This document shows positions 1-6,867 of a stretch of 19,750 bases of DNA, piece by piece. Every line of letters begins with the position of its first letter. Position 1 is the first letter of the stretch. The DNA is from JBEGQX01 sp041180805. Lineage in GTDB: Bacteria; Planctomycetota; Planctomycetia; Gemmatales; Gemmataceae. A model generated the notes under the pieces. The model saw nothing but the letters and a program-made list of their open reading frames with translations. It was not told the origin of the DNA and did not search any database. A program made the position numbers and the translations under genes. The stretch lies in the NCBI GenBank assembly GCA_041180805.1, contig JBEGQX010000204.1, positions 1 to 19,750 on the forward strand, given 5' to 3'.

Positions 1-2385
1 TTCACTTTCAGTGGGTGGGCGCTGATAAACCTTCTGCCAGGCCAGGGTAATTCGATCATTTTCACCCGACGGAACCTTTGCCAGTATCAGTCTGGCAAGC
101 TGGTTGGCTTCGGATCGGATAAATTCCCCATTCATAAGAGCAAGAGCCTGTGGAGTACCTGAAGAAGGGACTCTTTTATCGCAATTGGGGGCAAGGCCGG
201 GGCCATCAAAGGTCATCAGAAAAGCAGAAGGTTTGTGCCTGCGCACCTGCATGTAAATGGTTCTTCGGGGCTGATCAATTGGGTAATGCATCACCCCTGC
301 CGCATCTTCCTTCAAGGGAATCGCAGGACCAAACATGGCTGAATCAAGCCGATTATTAACTTTTAGAACGCAATCCCGAATGGTCTCTGCCTCCAGCCTC
401 CGCATGGGAAATCTGCCATACAAAAGGTTGTTGGAATCCACGGCATCGTGTTCAGGACGATGGGCCGATGACTGCCTGTATGTGGCGGAAGTCATAATCA
501 ACTTGTGAAAAGCTTTCAGGCTCCAGTTGTTACGGGGTAACTCCAAGGCCAGCCAGTCCAGAAGTTCCGGATGGGAAGGCGACATGCCAAGTTTGCCAAA
601 ATCACCCGGAGTATCCACGATACCCTGGCCAAAATGATGCATCCAAAAGCGGTTTGCCATCACCCGGTTGAACAAAGGGTGACTCCCGGAGGCAAGGTGC
701 CTGGCAAAAGCCAGCCTTCTACCAGAAGAATCGGCTTTGCCATTACTGGGGCTGTCCCATGTCTTTCCCTGTTGAATGGTGGCAATCATGAGGTCACCGG
801 GAATGACATCCTGTTGAGGCTGGCGATAGTCGCCCCGGTAGTGCAATTTGGTGGCAGGAACCCGATTGGGCACCTCTGTCATCACTGCATAAAAATCTTC
901 CCTGGGTTTTTCGGCCCTTTTGGCTTCAACCGCGGCTTGCAACTTCTTCAACTCTGCGCCGGCCTTGGTGTCATACTGATCGATAATTCCCGGGCGCACG
1001 TTTAGCTTGGGATATTTTTCAAATAGCTTTTTTTGATCCGCTGTTCTTTTGGATTCAGTGGTCTCGAACACCTTGCGAAGTTCTTCCTGAACCTCGGGAG
1101 GGGTTTTCTTAAGTTCTGTTTCAAAGATAGCCTTGATAGTCTTGGTGGTTTCGGCTTGAAGGTTTGCCGCCAGCAACTGGGCTTCCTTTTCGACAGAGGC
1201 CGCTTTTTCACGGTCATGCTTGCTCATCAAGCCAGCAAGCCTTTCGGCTGGTTTACGCCATTGCCCGGGGTTGAAAGCAGGCTCAAATATGGCACGGTAA
1301 CGAAAATAATCCACCTGGCTGATGGGGTCATAACGGTGGTCATGGCATTGCGCACAACCCACCGACAAACCCAATAACACCGAACTTGAAATCTTAATAG
1401 CATCTGTGAAGGTTTGCTCCGCTTCGGCTATTCCTCCACCACCGGCTGTGATATCCGGCCCACAGCGTAGAAAACCGGTTGCTGCAAGAAGCTCCCTTTT
1501 CTCCAATGGCAAATCATCCCACGGCTTGGGCGCCAACTCATCTCCGGCCAACTGCTCTGCAACAAAAACATTCAATGGTTTGTCGGCATTCAGGGCTCGA
1601 ATCACGTAGTCACGGTATTTGTAAAGGTAAGGACGAGCCGAATCATTTGGAGAATCTCCCTCAGTATCGGCATAACCTGCCGCATCCAGCCAGTGCCTGG
1701 CCCACCTTTCCCCATAAGCAGGGCTTTTCAAAAGTTCATCGACCAAATTTTCGTACGCAAGAGAGGAAGGATCGTTCACAAACTTTTCAACCTGGTCCAA
1801 GGTTGGAGGCAAGCCCGTCAAATCCAGAAAGGCCCTTCTGGCAAGAACCCTTCTTGATGCCTCTGGATTAAGTGAAAGTTTTTTTTGTTCCAACCGCGCC
1901 AGCACAAATGCATCTATTGGATTGCGAACCATGTTCTGGTTTTGAACCGATGGTACCTTGGGGCCCACCAGCGGTTGAAAGAACCAATAATTTCTTTCTT
2001 CCTCTGTAATTCCTATTCCCTGGGGCAGTGTTTCAGGCTCAGGCCGAAGAGTTTTTGCCCCCTGTAGAATCCATTTCTCAATCAGGGCCAGCTTATCCTC
2101 AGGCACTTTCTTTTCACCCGGCGGCATTTCCCCCGATTTCATCCTTTGAACAAGTAAACTTTCTATGGGATCTTTATCCTTAATGGCAGTACCTGACTTG
2201 CCGCCTTTCTGGACAAATCTTTTTAACCTAAGATCCAACCCGCTCTTGGGTTTCTCAGCAGCTCCATGGCAATCAAGACAATAGGCTTTGAAGATCGGGC
2301 GGATGTCCTTCTCAAAAGTAATCTCTCCAGGAGTCTCAAAACCCCAAATAAGAGTCATCACAACTATTAGAAAACCTGGGTTCAT
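1..2385 (-). CDS. PSCyt1-DUF1549-DUF1553 planctomycete cytochrome-type protein (3' end outside window)
   Basis: The frame is open from an ATG at 2385 to the left edge (795 codons, no stop), so the C-terminus is missing. Residues 1-20 look like a signal peptide (FLIVVMTLIWGF core). A haem-type CLDCH motif follows at residues 36-40 with MPPGE near 87-91, typical of PSCyt1. DUF1549 spans roughly 155-365 and ends in a second CAQCH motif at 344-348 followed by DHRYDPI. Residues about 385-500 are a Lys/Glu-rich, probably helical insert. DUF1553 starts near 545, with HPLFNRVMANRFWMHHFGQG and later RRLEAETIRDCVL; the visible end (YQRPPTESE) is a typical late-DUF1553 segment. An in-frame TGA just before the ATG fixes the start. 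These proteins are taken to be exported, probably haem-binding, and are greatly expanded in planctomycetes; their biochemical role is not established. Divergent from the alpha/beta hydrolase. Confidence 0.93.
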   Translation of the reverse strand, partial: MNPGFLIVVMTLIWGFETPGEITFEKDIRPIFKAYCLDCHGAAEKPKSGLDLRLKRFVQKGGKSGTAIKDKDPIESLLVQRMKSGEMPPGEKKVPEDKLALIEKWILQGAKTLRPEPETLPQGIGITEEERNYWFFQPLVGPKVPSVQNQNMVRNPIDAFVLARLEQKKLSLNPEASRRVLARRAFLDLTGLPPTLDQVEKFVNDPSSLAYENLVDELLKSPAYGERWARHWLDAAGYADTEGDSPNDSARPYLYKYRDYVIRALNADKPLNVFVAEQLAGDELAPKPWDDLPLEKRELLAATGFLRCGPDITAGGGGIAEAEQTFTDAIKISSSVLLGLSVGCAQCHDHRYDPISQVDYFRYRAIFEPAFNPGQWRKPAERLAGLMSKHDREKAASVEKEAQLLAANLQAETTKTIKAIFETELKKTPPEVQEELRKVFETTESKRTADQKKLFEKYPKLNVRPGIIDQYDTKAGAELKKLQAAVEAKRAEKPREDFYAVMTEVPNRVPATKLHYRGDYRQPQQDVIPGDLMIATIQQGKTWDSPSNGKADSSGRRLAFARHLASGSHPLFNRVMANRFWMHHFGQGIVDTPGDFGKLGMSPSHPELLDWLALELPRNNWSLKAFHKLIMTSATYRQSSAHRPEHDAVDSNNLLYGRFPMRRLEAETIRDCVLKVNNRLDSAMFGPAIPLKEDAAGVMHYPIDQPRRTIYMQVRRHKPSAFLMTFDGPGLAPNCDKRVPSSGTPQALALMNGEFIRSEANQLARLILAKVPSGENDRITLAWQKVYQRPPTESE

Positions 2386-2425
2386 TGGCTTTTTTCACAT
2401 TACCAAGGTGGGAATTAACTTTTAA

Positions 2426-2454
2426 ATTATGTTCCCCAAAATCATTTTTAGCAA
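2426..2454 (-). promoter_or_regulatory. Predicted sigma-70-like promoter for the PSCyt1/DUF1549 gene
   Basis: On the minus strand, TTGCTA (2454-2449) and CATAAT (2431-2426) are separated by 17 nt. The expected transcription start is about 35 nt before the ATG at 2385. No strong Shine-Dalgarno sequence precedes that ATG. Prediction by eye only. Confidence 0.4.
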
Positions 2455-2552
2455 CCTTTCCCCAAAAGTTTCGCTATTTTCTTCACTGTTTGTACAAGAA
2501 GCATTAACCTAAGCCTTTCGAAAGTTCATTACTCTGACCCACCGGTGATTTC

Positions 2553-3722
2553 ATGTCGAATTTATTATTGCCATTGTTTCTCTGCTTGAATTTGCCAGCA
2601 TACGAGGCCACTAAATTCAGTGGCCCTTGGAATGTGAAGGAACTGCAAGAAGCAAAGATTTCTCATACTTGGGGGGAAGAATCCAACGGTGTCAGGCAGA
2701 TTTATTATCCCGGCGAAACCTACAAGGGAAAGCCTACCCGCATCTTTGCCTACTATGGCAAGCCTGCAGGAAACGGACCCTTTCCCGCCGTGGTGCTGGT
2801 TCATGGGGGCGGGGGCAAAGCGTTCCCCGACTGGGTAAGACATTGGACAAAACGTGGTTACTGTGCCCTGGCCATGGATCTTGCCGGCCATGGTCCCAAT
2901 GGCAGGCTTGATGATGGAGGACCCAACCAATCCGACAAGGAAAAGTTCCTGGAGTTCACCGGTGATAATATCCGTGATATGTGGACTTATCATGCTGTAT
3001 CCGCGGTAATCCGCGGACATTCCCTGATTGCCAGTTTTCCCGAAGTCGATCGCAATCGTACCGCAGTCACCGGCATTAGCTGGGGTGGATACCTTACCTG
3101 CATAGTGGCAGGCTTGGACAACCGATTCAAAGCAGCAGTTCCGGTTTATGGCTGTGGATTTCTGCATGAAAATAGCGTCTGGAAAGAATCTCACCTCGAC
3201 AAAATGCCTGAAGACAAAAGAACAAAATGGGTGGCAAATTTTGATCCTTCCAAATACCTGCCTGGAGCATCGTGCCCCATTCTTTTCATCAATGGCACCA
3301 ATGATTTTGCCTACCCTCTGGACAGCTACAAAAAGTGCTACAACCTCGTGCAAGAAAACAAAACCATTTGTATCAAAGTTCGCATGCCACATGGCCACAT
3401 TTGGACCTTCGGTGAAGTCGATGCATTTATCGACAGCCATATCAACTCTGGTAAACAATTATTGAAACTGGGTGAATTGCAGATGAAGGATGGCAGAACA
3501 CGCGCTTCGGTCGATTTGCCTGCCTCGGTGCAAAAAGCAATGCTGCACTATGCAATCAACGAAGGCCCCTGGCAAAAGAGAGAATGGAAAAGTATCGGCG
3601 CCAACATTCAAGGAAACGAGATTTTGGCAACACTTCCAGACATGAAAAATCTCGTGTTTTACCTTTCAATTATTGATGACCGCAAACTGGAAGTAAGTTC
3701 ACAGCATCTGATCCAACCTTGA
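2553..3722 (+). CDS. Secreted alpha/beta hydrolase (dienelactone hydrolase / acetyl-xylan esterase-like)
   Basis: A 389-residue protein with a short hydrophobic N-terminus (MSNLLLPLFLCLNLPAYEA) that is probably a signal peptide. The alpha/beta hydrolase landmarks are in order: the oxyanion-hole region VHGGGG at 83-88, the nucleophile elbow GISWGG at 174-179 with Ser176 as nucleophile, Asp251 in INGTNDF as the likely acid, and His280 or His282 in MPHGH. The extra 80 C-terminal residues look like a small beta-rich appendage. Families with this arrangement hydrolyse esters, often acetyl groups on polysaccharides, but the substrate cannot be read from the sequence. GGTGA lies 5 nt before the ATG. 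The gene is divergent from the PSCyt1/DUF1549 gene over a 167-nt gap and is followed by a hairpin, so it is probably transcribed alone. Fold and triad are secure; the specific esterase type is inference. Confidence 0.88.
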   Translation: MSNLLLPLFLCLNLPAYEATKFSGPWNVKELQEAKISHTWGEESNGVRQIYYPGETYKGKPTRIFAYYGKPAGNGPFPAVVLVHGGGGKAFPDWVRHWTKRGYCALAMDLAGHGPNGRLDDGGPNQSDKEKFLEFTGDNIRDMWTYHAVSAVIRGHSLIASFPEVDRNRTAVTGISWGGYLTCIVAGLDNRFKAAVPVYGCGFLHENSVWKESHLDKMPEDKRTKWVANFDPSKYLPGASCPILFINGTNDFAYPLDSYKKCYNLVQENKTICIKVRMPHGHIWTFGEVDAFIDSHINSGKQLLKLGELQMKDGRTRASVDLPASVQKAMLHYAINEGPWQKREWKSIGANIQGNEILATLPDMKNLVFYLSIIDDRKLEVSSQHLIQP

Positions 3723-3743
3723 AAAATCACTGGCAAAAACAAC

Positions 3744-3772
3744 ACACCCATGGGGTTGGTTCCCATGGGTGT
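3744..3772. terminator. Hairpin between convergent genes, probable bidirectional terminator
   Basis: A perfect 11-bp stem pairs ACACCCATGGG (3744-3754) with CCCATGGGTGT (3762-3772) around a 7-nt loop. A short T-run (CTTTTAA) follows about 8 nt downstream on the plus strand. It sits between the stop of the hydrolase (3722) and the stop of the minus-strand gene (3790), so it can serve both. The T-run is short and distant, so intrinsic termination on either strand is not certain. Confidence 0.6.
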
Positions 3773-3789
3773 TGGAAGTCTTTTAATGG

Positions 3790-4272
3790 TTACTGCACCG
3801 CAAGCCAGGCATCCACTTGCTTCAACATCTGATGAATAGCTTCCTGTTCGGTGGGAGCGGAAGCTTCAAACCGGTGCATATTACCCTGCTTTTTTTCCGG
3901 GATCATGCAAGTAAACTTGAATCCAGTTTGGGTACGATCTGTCTGAAACGAAACAGAACCGGCTGACCGAAGCTTTTGATGGACAGAAATCCAATTTACC
4001 TCGGTTGCTGGCAGACTGGCTGAAACCGGCATGGCAACTCCCAACTGCTCGGGAGAAGGCATGGAAAATTTAGCAGCCGGAACTTGGTCGGGGGCTTGAG
4101 CGCGAATCACCTGTTTGGTGGGTACCGGAGGCTGGGCAACAATTTGATTGTTTGACTGCAAATGAGGTTGAAAATTGGCTGGCATAAAGCCCATGCCCTG
4201 AGAAGGAACCGCAGCCTGTCGCTGAGGCGGAAGAAAAGCTGCTGGCACGGAATGTTGTGCGAATACTGGCAA
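3790..4272 (-). CDS. Small Pro/Gln-rich protein with conserved-looking C-terminal domain; 5' end uncertain
   Basis: Open from a TTG at 4272 (160 residues), but this start has no clear ribosome site. Reading further upstream in the same frame gives a TGA at 4302-4300 and then a convincing signal-peptide start at 4389, so the real gene is probably 4389-3790 with an interrupting stop. Residues 1 to about 85 are rich in Pro, Gln, Ala and Met (low complexity, probably disordered). Residues about 90-160 look like a small folded domain: VNWISVHQKL, then a strand-like segment around FKFTCMIP, then an acidic helix (TEQEAIHQMLKQVDAW). This resembles uncharacterised planctomycete proteins I recall, but I cannot name a family. 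Function unknown. It is convergent with the alpha/beta hydrolase across a hairpin. Confidence 0.6.
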   Translation of the reverse strand: MPVFAQHSVPAAFLPPQRQAAVPSQGMGFMPANFQPHLQSNNQIVAQPPVPTKQVIRAQAPDQVPAAKFSMPSPEQLGVAMPVSASLPATEVNWISVHQKLRSAGSVSFQTDRTQTGFKFTCMIPEKKQGNMHRFEASAPTEQEAIHQMLKQVDAWLAVQ

Positions 4273-4299
4273 ACTGCCAGGAGCACATCCTGCTGGGGT

Positions 4300-4389
4300 T
4301 CAACCTGCCCCGGCTCTTGGAGGAGCCGCCACTAAAAAAACATATGCAGGCAGGCAGGCTAAAATCCACTTTAGAGCTTCCTTGCTCAT
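4300..4389 (-). pseudogene. Signal-peptide-encoding 5' part of the 3790 gene, ended by in-frame TGA
   Basis: The ATG at 4389 is preceded by GGAGAAAGTAG, a strong ribosome-binding site at normal spacing. It encodes 29 residues, MSKEALK followed by the hydrophobic stretch WILACLPAYVFLVAA and PPRAGAG, which looks like a complete Sec signal peptide, and then TGA at 4302-4300. The frame is exactly the one used from 4272 to 3790 (117 nt apart, 39 codons). A seven-T run (minus strand, 4340-4334) lies within the signal peptide, but a one-base slip there would not put both halves in one open frame. Either a nonsense mutation, a base error in the assembly, or read-through would explain the arrangement. 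Confidence 0.55.
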
Positions 4390-4594
4390 CTACTTTCTCC
4401 AGTCAGCCTTGCTTTTTTACCAGCTACCCCAGACATCCTTGTCCGTTATAATTTGGTAACAAAAGCCCTTTGCCAAGAAGAATGAACACCTCTGCATGGA
4501 AAGGAGGGTGGCGTATATCCACATGACTTTCGAAAAGGAAGATCAGTTTTTCAAAAGGGGAGTTTTGCACAAATTACACAAAGATTTGTAACTT

Positions 4595-5047
4595 TTACAC
4601 GATCACAGTTCCGCCGGAGGGCAAAGGCCACTGGCTTACACAATCCTTAAACCGCACCACCGCATTCTCAAGGTCCTTAAGTTTGGAAGGCACTTGCTTA
4701 TACTGTTCTGCCTTGGCAAACCCTTCAATATGCGAAAGCAACTCCACCAGCTCCGATCCACCAAAGTGACTGGAAGCACCTTTCATTTTGTGGGCTTCGT
4801 TCCAAAGTTCCCTGGGGAGTTTCTTCTTGGAAAATTCACGAAGGTTTTTCAACATCCTGGGTATTTCATCATGAAAGATGGCCAGTACCTGGCTTAGCAA
4901 AAGTTGATCTCCGCCCACACGTTCCATGGCTTCTGTGAAATCACACACCGGGTAGATTGGAGCCAAGGCTACCTTCTTGGGGGAAGATCTTTTAACGGGC
5001 TTTTTTTTCCCGGTTTGGACCTTCCGGGTTGGTTTCTTCTTTGCCAT
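4595..5047 (-). CDS. Hpt-domain phosphotransfer protein with Lys-rich N-terminal tail
   Basis: A 150-residue protein. I chose the ATG at 5047 rather than the upstream possibility at 5089 because AAAAGG precedes it at normal distance and it lies 13 nt after the stop of the oxidoreductase. Residues 1-30 are strongly basic (KKK and PKK runs, SSPKK at 21-25). The Hpt domain follows: AHKMKGASSHFG at 85-96 matches the family HxLKG core, making His86 the likely phospho-acceptor, within a helical bundle from about 35 to 140. Hpt proteins pass phosphoryl groups between histidine kinases and response regulators in the cytoplasm. No kinase or regulator gene is in the window, so the partners are unknown. 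The basic tail is unusual for an Hpt module and suggests binding to nucleic acid or another polyanion. Confidence 0.85.
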   Translation of the reverse strand: MAKKKPTRKVQTGKKKPVKRSSPKKVALAPIYPVCDFTEAMERVGGDQLLLSQVLAIFHDEIPRMLKNLREFSKKKLPRELWNEAHKMKGASSHFGGSELVELLSHIEGFAKAEQYKQVPSKLKDLENAVVRFKDCVSQWPLPSGGTVIV

Positions 5048-5060
5048 GCTTCGCCTTTTG

Positions 5061-5966
5061 CTAGACCGGGACGGTTTCCACCGAGCCATGATTCAGGCCA
5101 CTTTTGTTGGCTGCCTCAATAAAGCCCATCATCTCAACAGTCACGGCGTTATCCAGTGGCGACTTTTTATTCTGGAAAAAGCTTACAACCTGCTTGAGAA
5201 GTTCCCTGTAAATATACTTGGTGGATAGTGGCAGGGAAATAACCCCCTTGTCAGTAAATACCAAGGCACCGTAATCCGCCTTGCCGGATCGAATACCACG
5301 CACGGAAGCCACTCTTCCATCCTCCCATGTGCCGGTCACTAAATTAACCCCCTTTTGATGGGTATTGGTGACACGCTTACAACCCGGGCCCATCAGAGTG
5401 TAAAGCACTTCCAAGGGATGAATACCGTAGTGATAAAGCCCTGGATTTCTCTTTGGATCTTCCTCGTAAAGGCTGCAAGGTCCGTAAGAAACCACGCCGT
5501 GCACTTTATTGGAACCCAAGTTGGCAATGAACTGAACCAGTTCCGGTGTGTATCGCAGGGAGGAAGAACTGAAGACCTGGGTGTTATTTGCTTTGGCCAA
5601 TGCCACGATTTTTTTGGCATCATCACTGGAACAGGTAAAAGGTTTGTCAACGAAGCAAGGGATGCCTTTTTCAAGAAAAGGTCGTGCCCTTTCAAGGTGT
5701 GCGGCACCTTCCAGGGAGGAAATAAGCATCCCATCCACCTGGCCGATCATATCGCCCGGCTTATCAACAAGTTTCACTCCATACTTTTTCAATATTTCCA
5801 CATATCCGGGAATCCGCTCGGGACTCATTTTGGATTCCCCAGGGCACCCAATCACGATGCTTGCGCCATCAACAAATTGATCTTCCGCAACATCCTTGTG
5901 CAGTAATCGTTTGGTGAATTCAACAACATGGGAAGTATCAAAATCAACCACACCCAAGCGTATCAT
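5061..5966 (-). CDS. Gfo/Idh/MocA-family oxidoreductase, atypical nucleotide-binding motif
   Basis: A 301-residue protein in the size range of this family. AGGGG precedes the ATG at good spacing. The N-terminal Rossmann half (about 1-120) lacks the usual GxGxxG; residues 4-13 read LGVVDFDTSH instead. The conserved cis-proline region is present as FVDKPFT at 105-111, in the position of the family EKP motif. The C-terminal half has HYGIHPLEVLYTLMG at 179-193, matching the catalytic-helix segment with His183. There is no signal peptide. Such enzymes oxidise or reduce sugars and polyols using NAD(P); the substrate is not predictable here. First gene of a likely two-gene unit with the Hpt gene. 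Confidence 0.87.
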   Translation of the reverse strand: MIRLGVVDFDTSHVVEFTKRLLHKDVAEDQFVDGASIVIGCPGESKMSPERIPGYVEILKKYGVKLVDKPGDMIGQVDGMLISSLEGAAHLERARPFLEKGIPCFVDKPFTCSSDDAKKIVALAKANNTQVFSSSSLRYTPELVQFIANLGSNKVHGVVSYGPCSLYEEDPKRNPGLYHYGIHPLEVLYTLMGPGCKRVTNTHQKGVNLVTGTWEDGRVASVRGIRSGKADYGALVFTDKGVISLPLSTKYIYRELLKQVVSFFQNKKSPLDNAVTVEMMGFIEAANKSGLNHGSVETVPV

Positions 5967-6006
5967 GGTGTTTCCCCTAAAAAAGTTTTCTAAAACATCG
6001 TAAAGG

Positions 6007-6036
6007 ATTATGACCCCATATGGAAGAACCTGTTAA
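6007..6036 (-). promoter_or_regulatory. Predicted sigma-70-like promoter for oxidoreductase-hpt
   Basis: Minus-strand TTAACA (6036-6031) and CATAAT (6012-6007) are 18 nt apart, each one base from consensus. The leader would be about 35 nt. This is the best-matching promoter in the window, back to back with the larB promoter. Confidence 0.5.
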
Positions 6037-6042
6037 CATCCT

Positions 6043-6071
6043 TTGGAGAAAGGGCTTTTACTCCCTAAAAT
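6043..6071 (+). promoter_or_regulatory. Predicted sigma-70-like promoter for larB
   Basis: TTGGAG (6043-6048) and TAAAAT (6066-6071) have a 17-nt spacer, with the start expected about 24 nt before the ATG at 6102. The -35 is weak. Confidence 0.33.
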
Positions 6072-6101
6072 CTTGAGGGAATATGTTGATGGAGCAAAAT
6101 A

Positions 6102-6866
6102 ATGGCAAACGCAGATTTAAAAATTATTCTTGAACAGGTTCGCGCCGGCAAATTAACCATTGAGCAAGCTTTGGAAAACGCGATGGTTTCCCAAGTTGGG
6201 GCGCCTGTAATCGCCAGGTTAGATCTAGATCGCAAACGAAGGTGTGGTTTCCCAGAGGTCATCTTAGCCGAGGGTAAAACGGTTGAATGGCTTACCGGAG
6301 TAGTCAACAACCTTGTGGAATCCGGACAGGACACTTTTGTAACAAGACTTGGCAAGGAACAAACCGAAAAACTACAACACCTTTATCCCAAAGGCGAGTT
6401 TGATCTTATCGGTAGAACCTGCTTGATTAAAAATTCAACTTCAACTGCCCTTTCTGGTTATGTCCCCGTGCTTACAGCAGGCACTGGGGATCTGCCTGTG
6501 GCTTATGAGGCCGTTTCCACCATTCAAGCGCTTGGAGTTCAATCAAAACTGATTGCAGATGTCGGTGTGGCAGGACTTCACCGGCTTTTGGGGCAGCAGG
6601 AAAACTTTTTGAAGGCGGACGCAATTGTAGTTGCCGCTGGAATGGATGGGGCACTTCCGAGCGTGGTAGGTGGTTTGGTGGATTGCCCTGTGATTGCGGT
6701 TCCAACAAGTATTGGCTACGGCACCGCATTTAATGGATTGGCACCTCTTTTAACCATGCTGAATGCCTGTAGTGCCAATGTTACAGTGGTAAATATCGAC
6801 GCTGGATTCAAGGCGGGTTATTGTGCAGCCCTGATATCCAAGAGATTGAACCGGGAAAGAATTTAA
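6102..6866 (+). CDS. larB: LarB, pyridinium-3,5-biscarboxylate mononucleotide synthase
   Basis: A 254-residue protein of usual LarB length. LarB carboxylates and hydrolyses nicotinate adenine dinucleotide, the first step toward the nickel-pincer cofactor of lactate racemase-type enzymes. Family landmarks: GFPEVILAEGKT at 49-60, TAGTGDLPVAYEA at 125-137, VVAAGMDGALPSVVGG at 176-191, PTSIGYGTAFNG at 201-212, and LNACSANVTVVNIDAGFKAGY at 220-240 near the end. Cys223 lies where I recall the covalent cysteine of Lactobacillus LarB. GGAG precedes the ATG by 9 nt. Neither larC nor larE, nor a LarA-type racemase, is in the window, so the rest of the pathway must be elsewhere if it exists. Its stop lies 1 nt from the stop of the convergent protease gene. 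Confidence 0.95.
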   Translation: MANADLKIILEQVRAGKLTIEQALENAMVSQVGAPVIARLDLDRKRRCGFPEVILAEGKTVEWLTGVVNNLVESGQDTFVTRLGKEQTEKLQHLYPKGEFDLIGRTCLIKNSTSTALSGYVPVLTAGTGDLPVAYEAVSTIQALGVQSKLIADVGVAGLHRLLGQQENFLKADAIVVAAGMDGALPSVVGGLVDCPVIAVPTSIGYGTAFNGLAPLLTMLNACSANVTVVNIDAGFKAGYCAALISKRLNRERI

Positions 6867-6867
6867 A

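Noticed and set aside
3001..3019. CCGCGG-TAAT-CCGCGG repeat in the alpha/beta hydrolase gene
   Set aside because: It lies within coding sequence encoding ordinary residues and CCGCGG is itself a palindrome, so this is probably coincidence.
2565..3458. Long minus-strand open frame opposite the alpha/beta hydrolase
   Set aside because: It is fully antisense to a gene with clear catalytic motifs, and its translation is Cys/His-rich with no domain pattern.
4496..4591. Plus-strand 31-codon ORF (MERRVAYIHMTF...) in the gap between the hpt and small secreted protein genes
   Set aside because: It has no ribosome-binding site before its ATG, sits antisense in a short gap and shows no recognisable motif, so chance is likelier.
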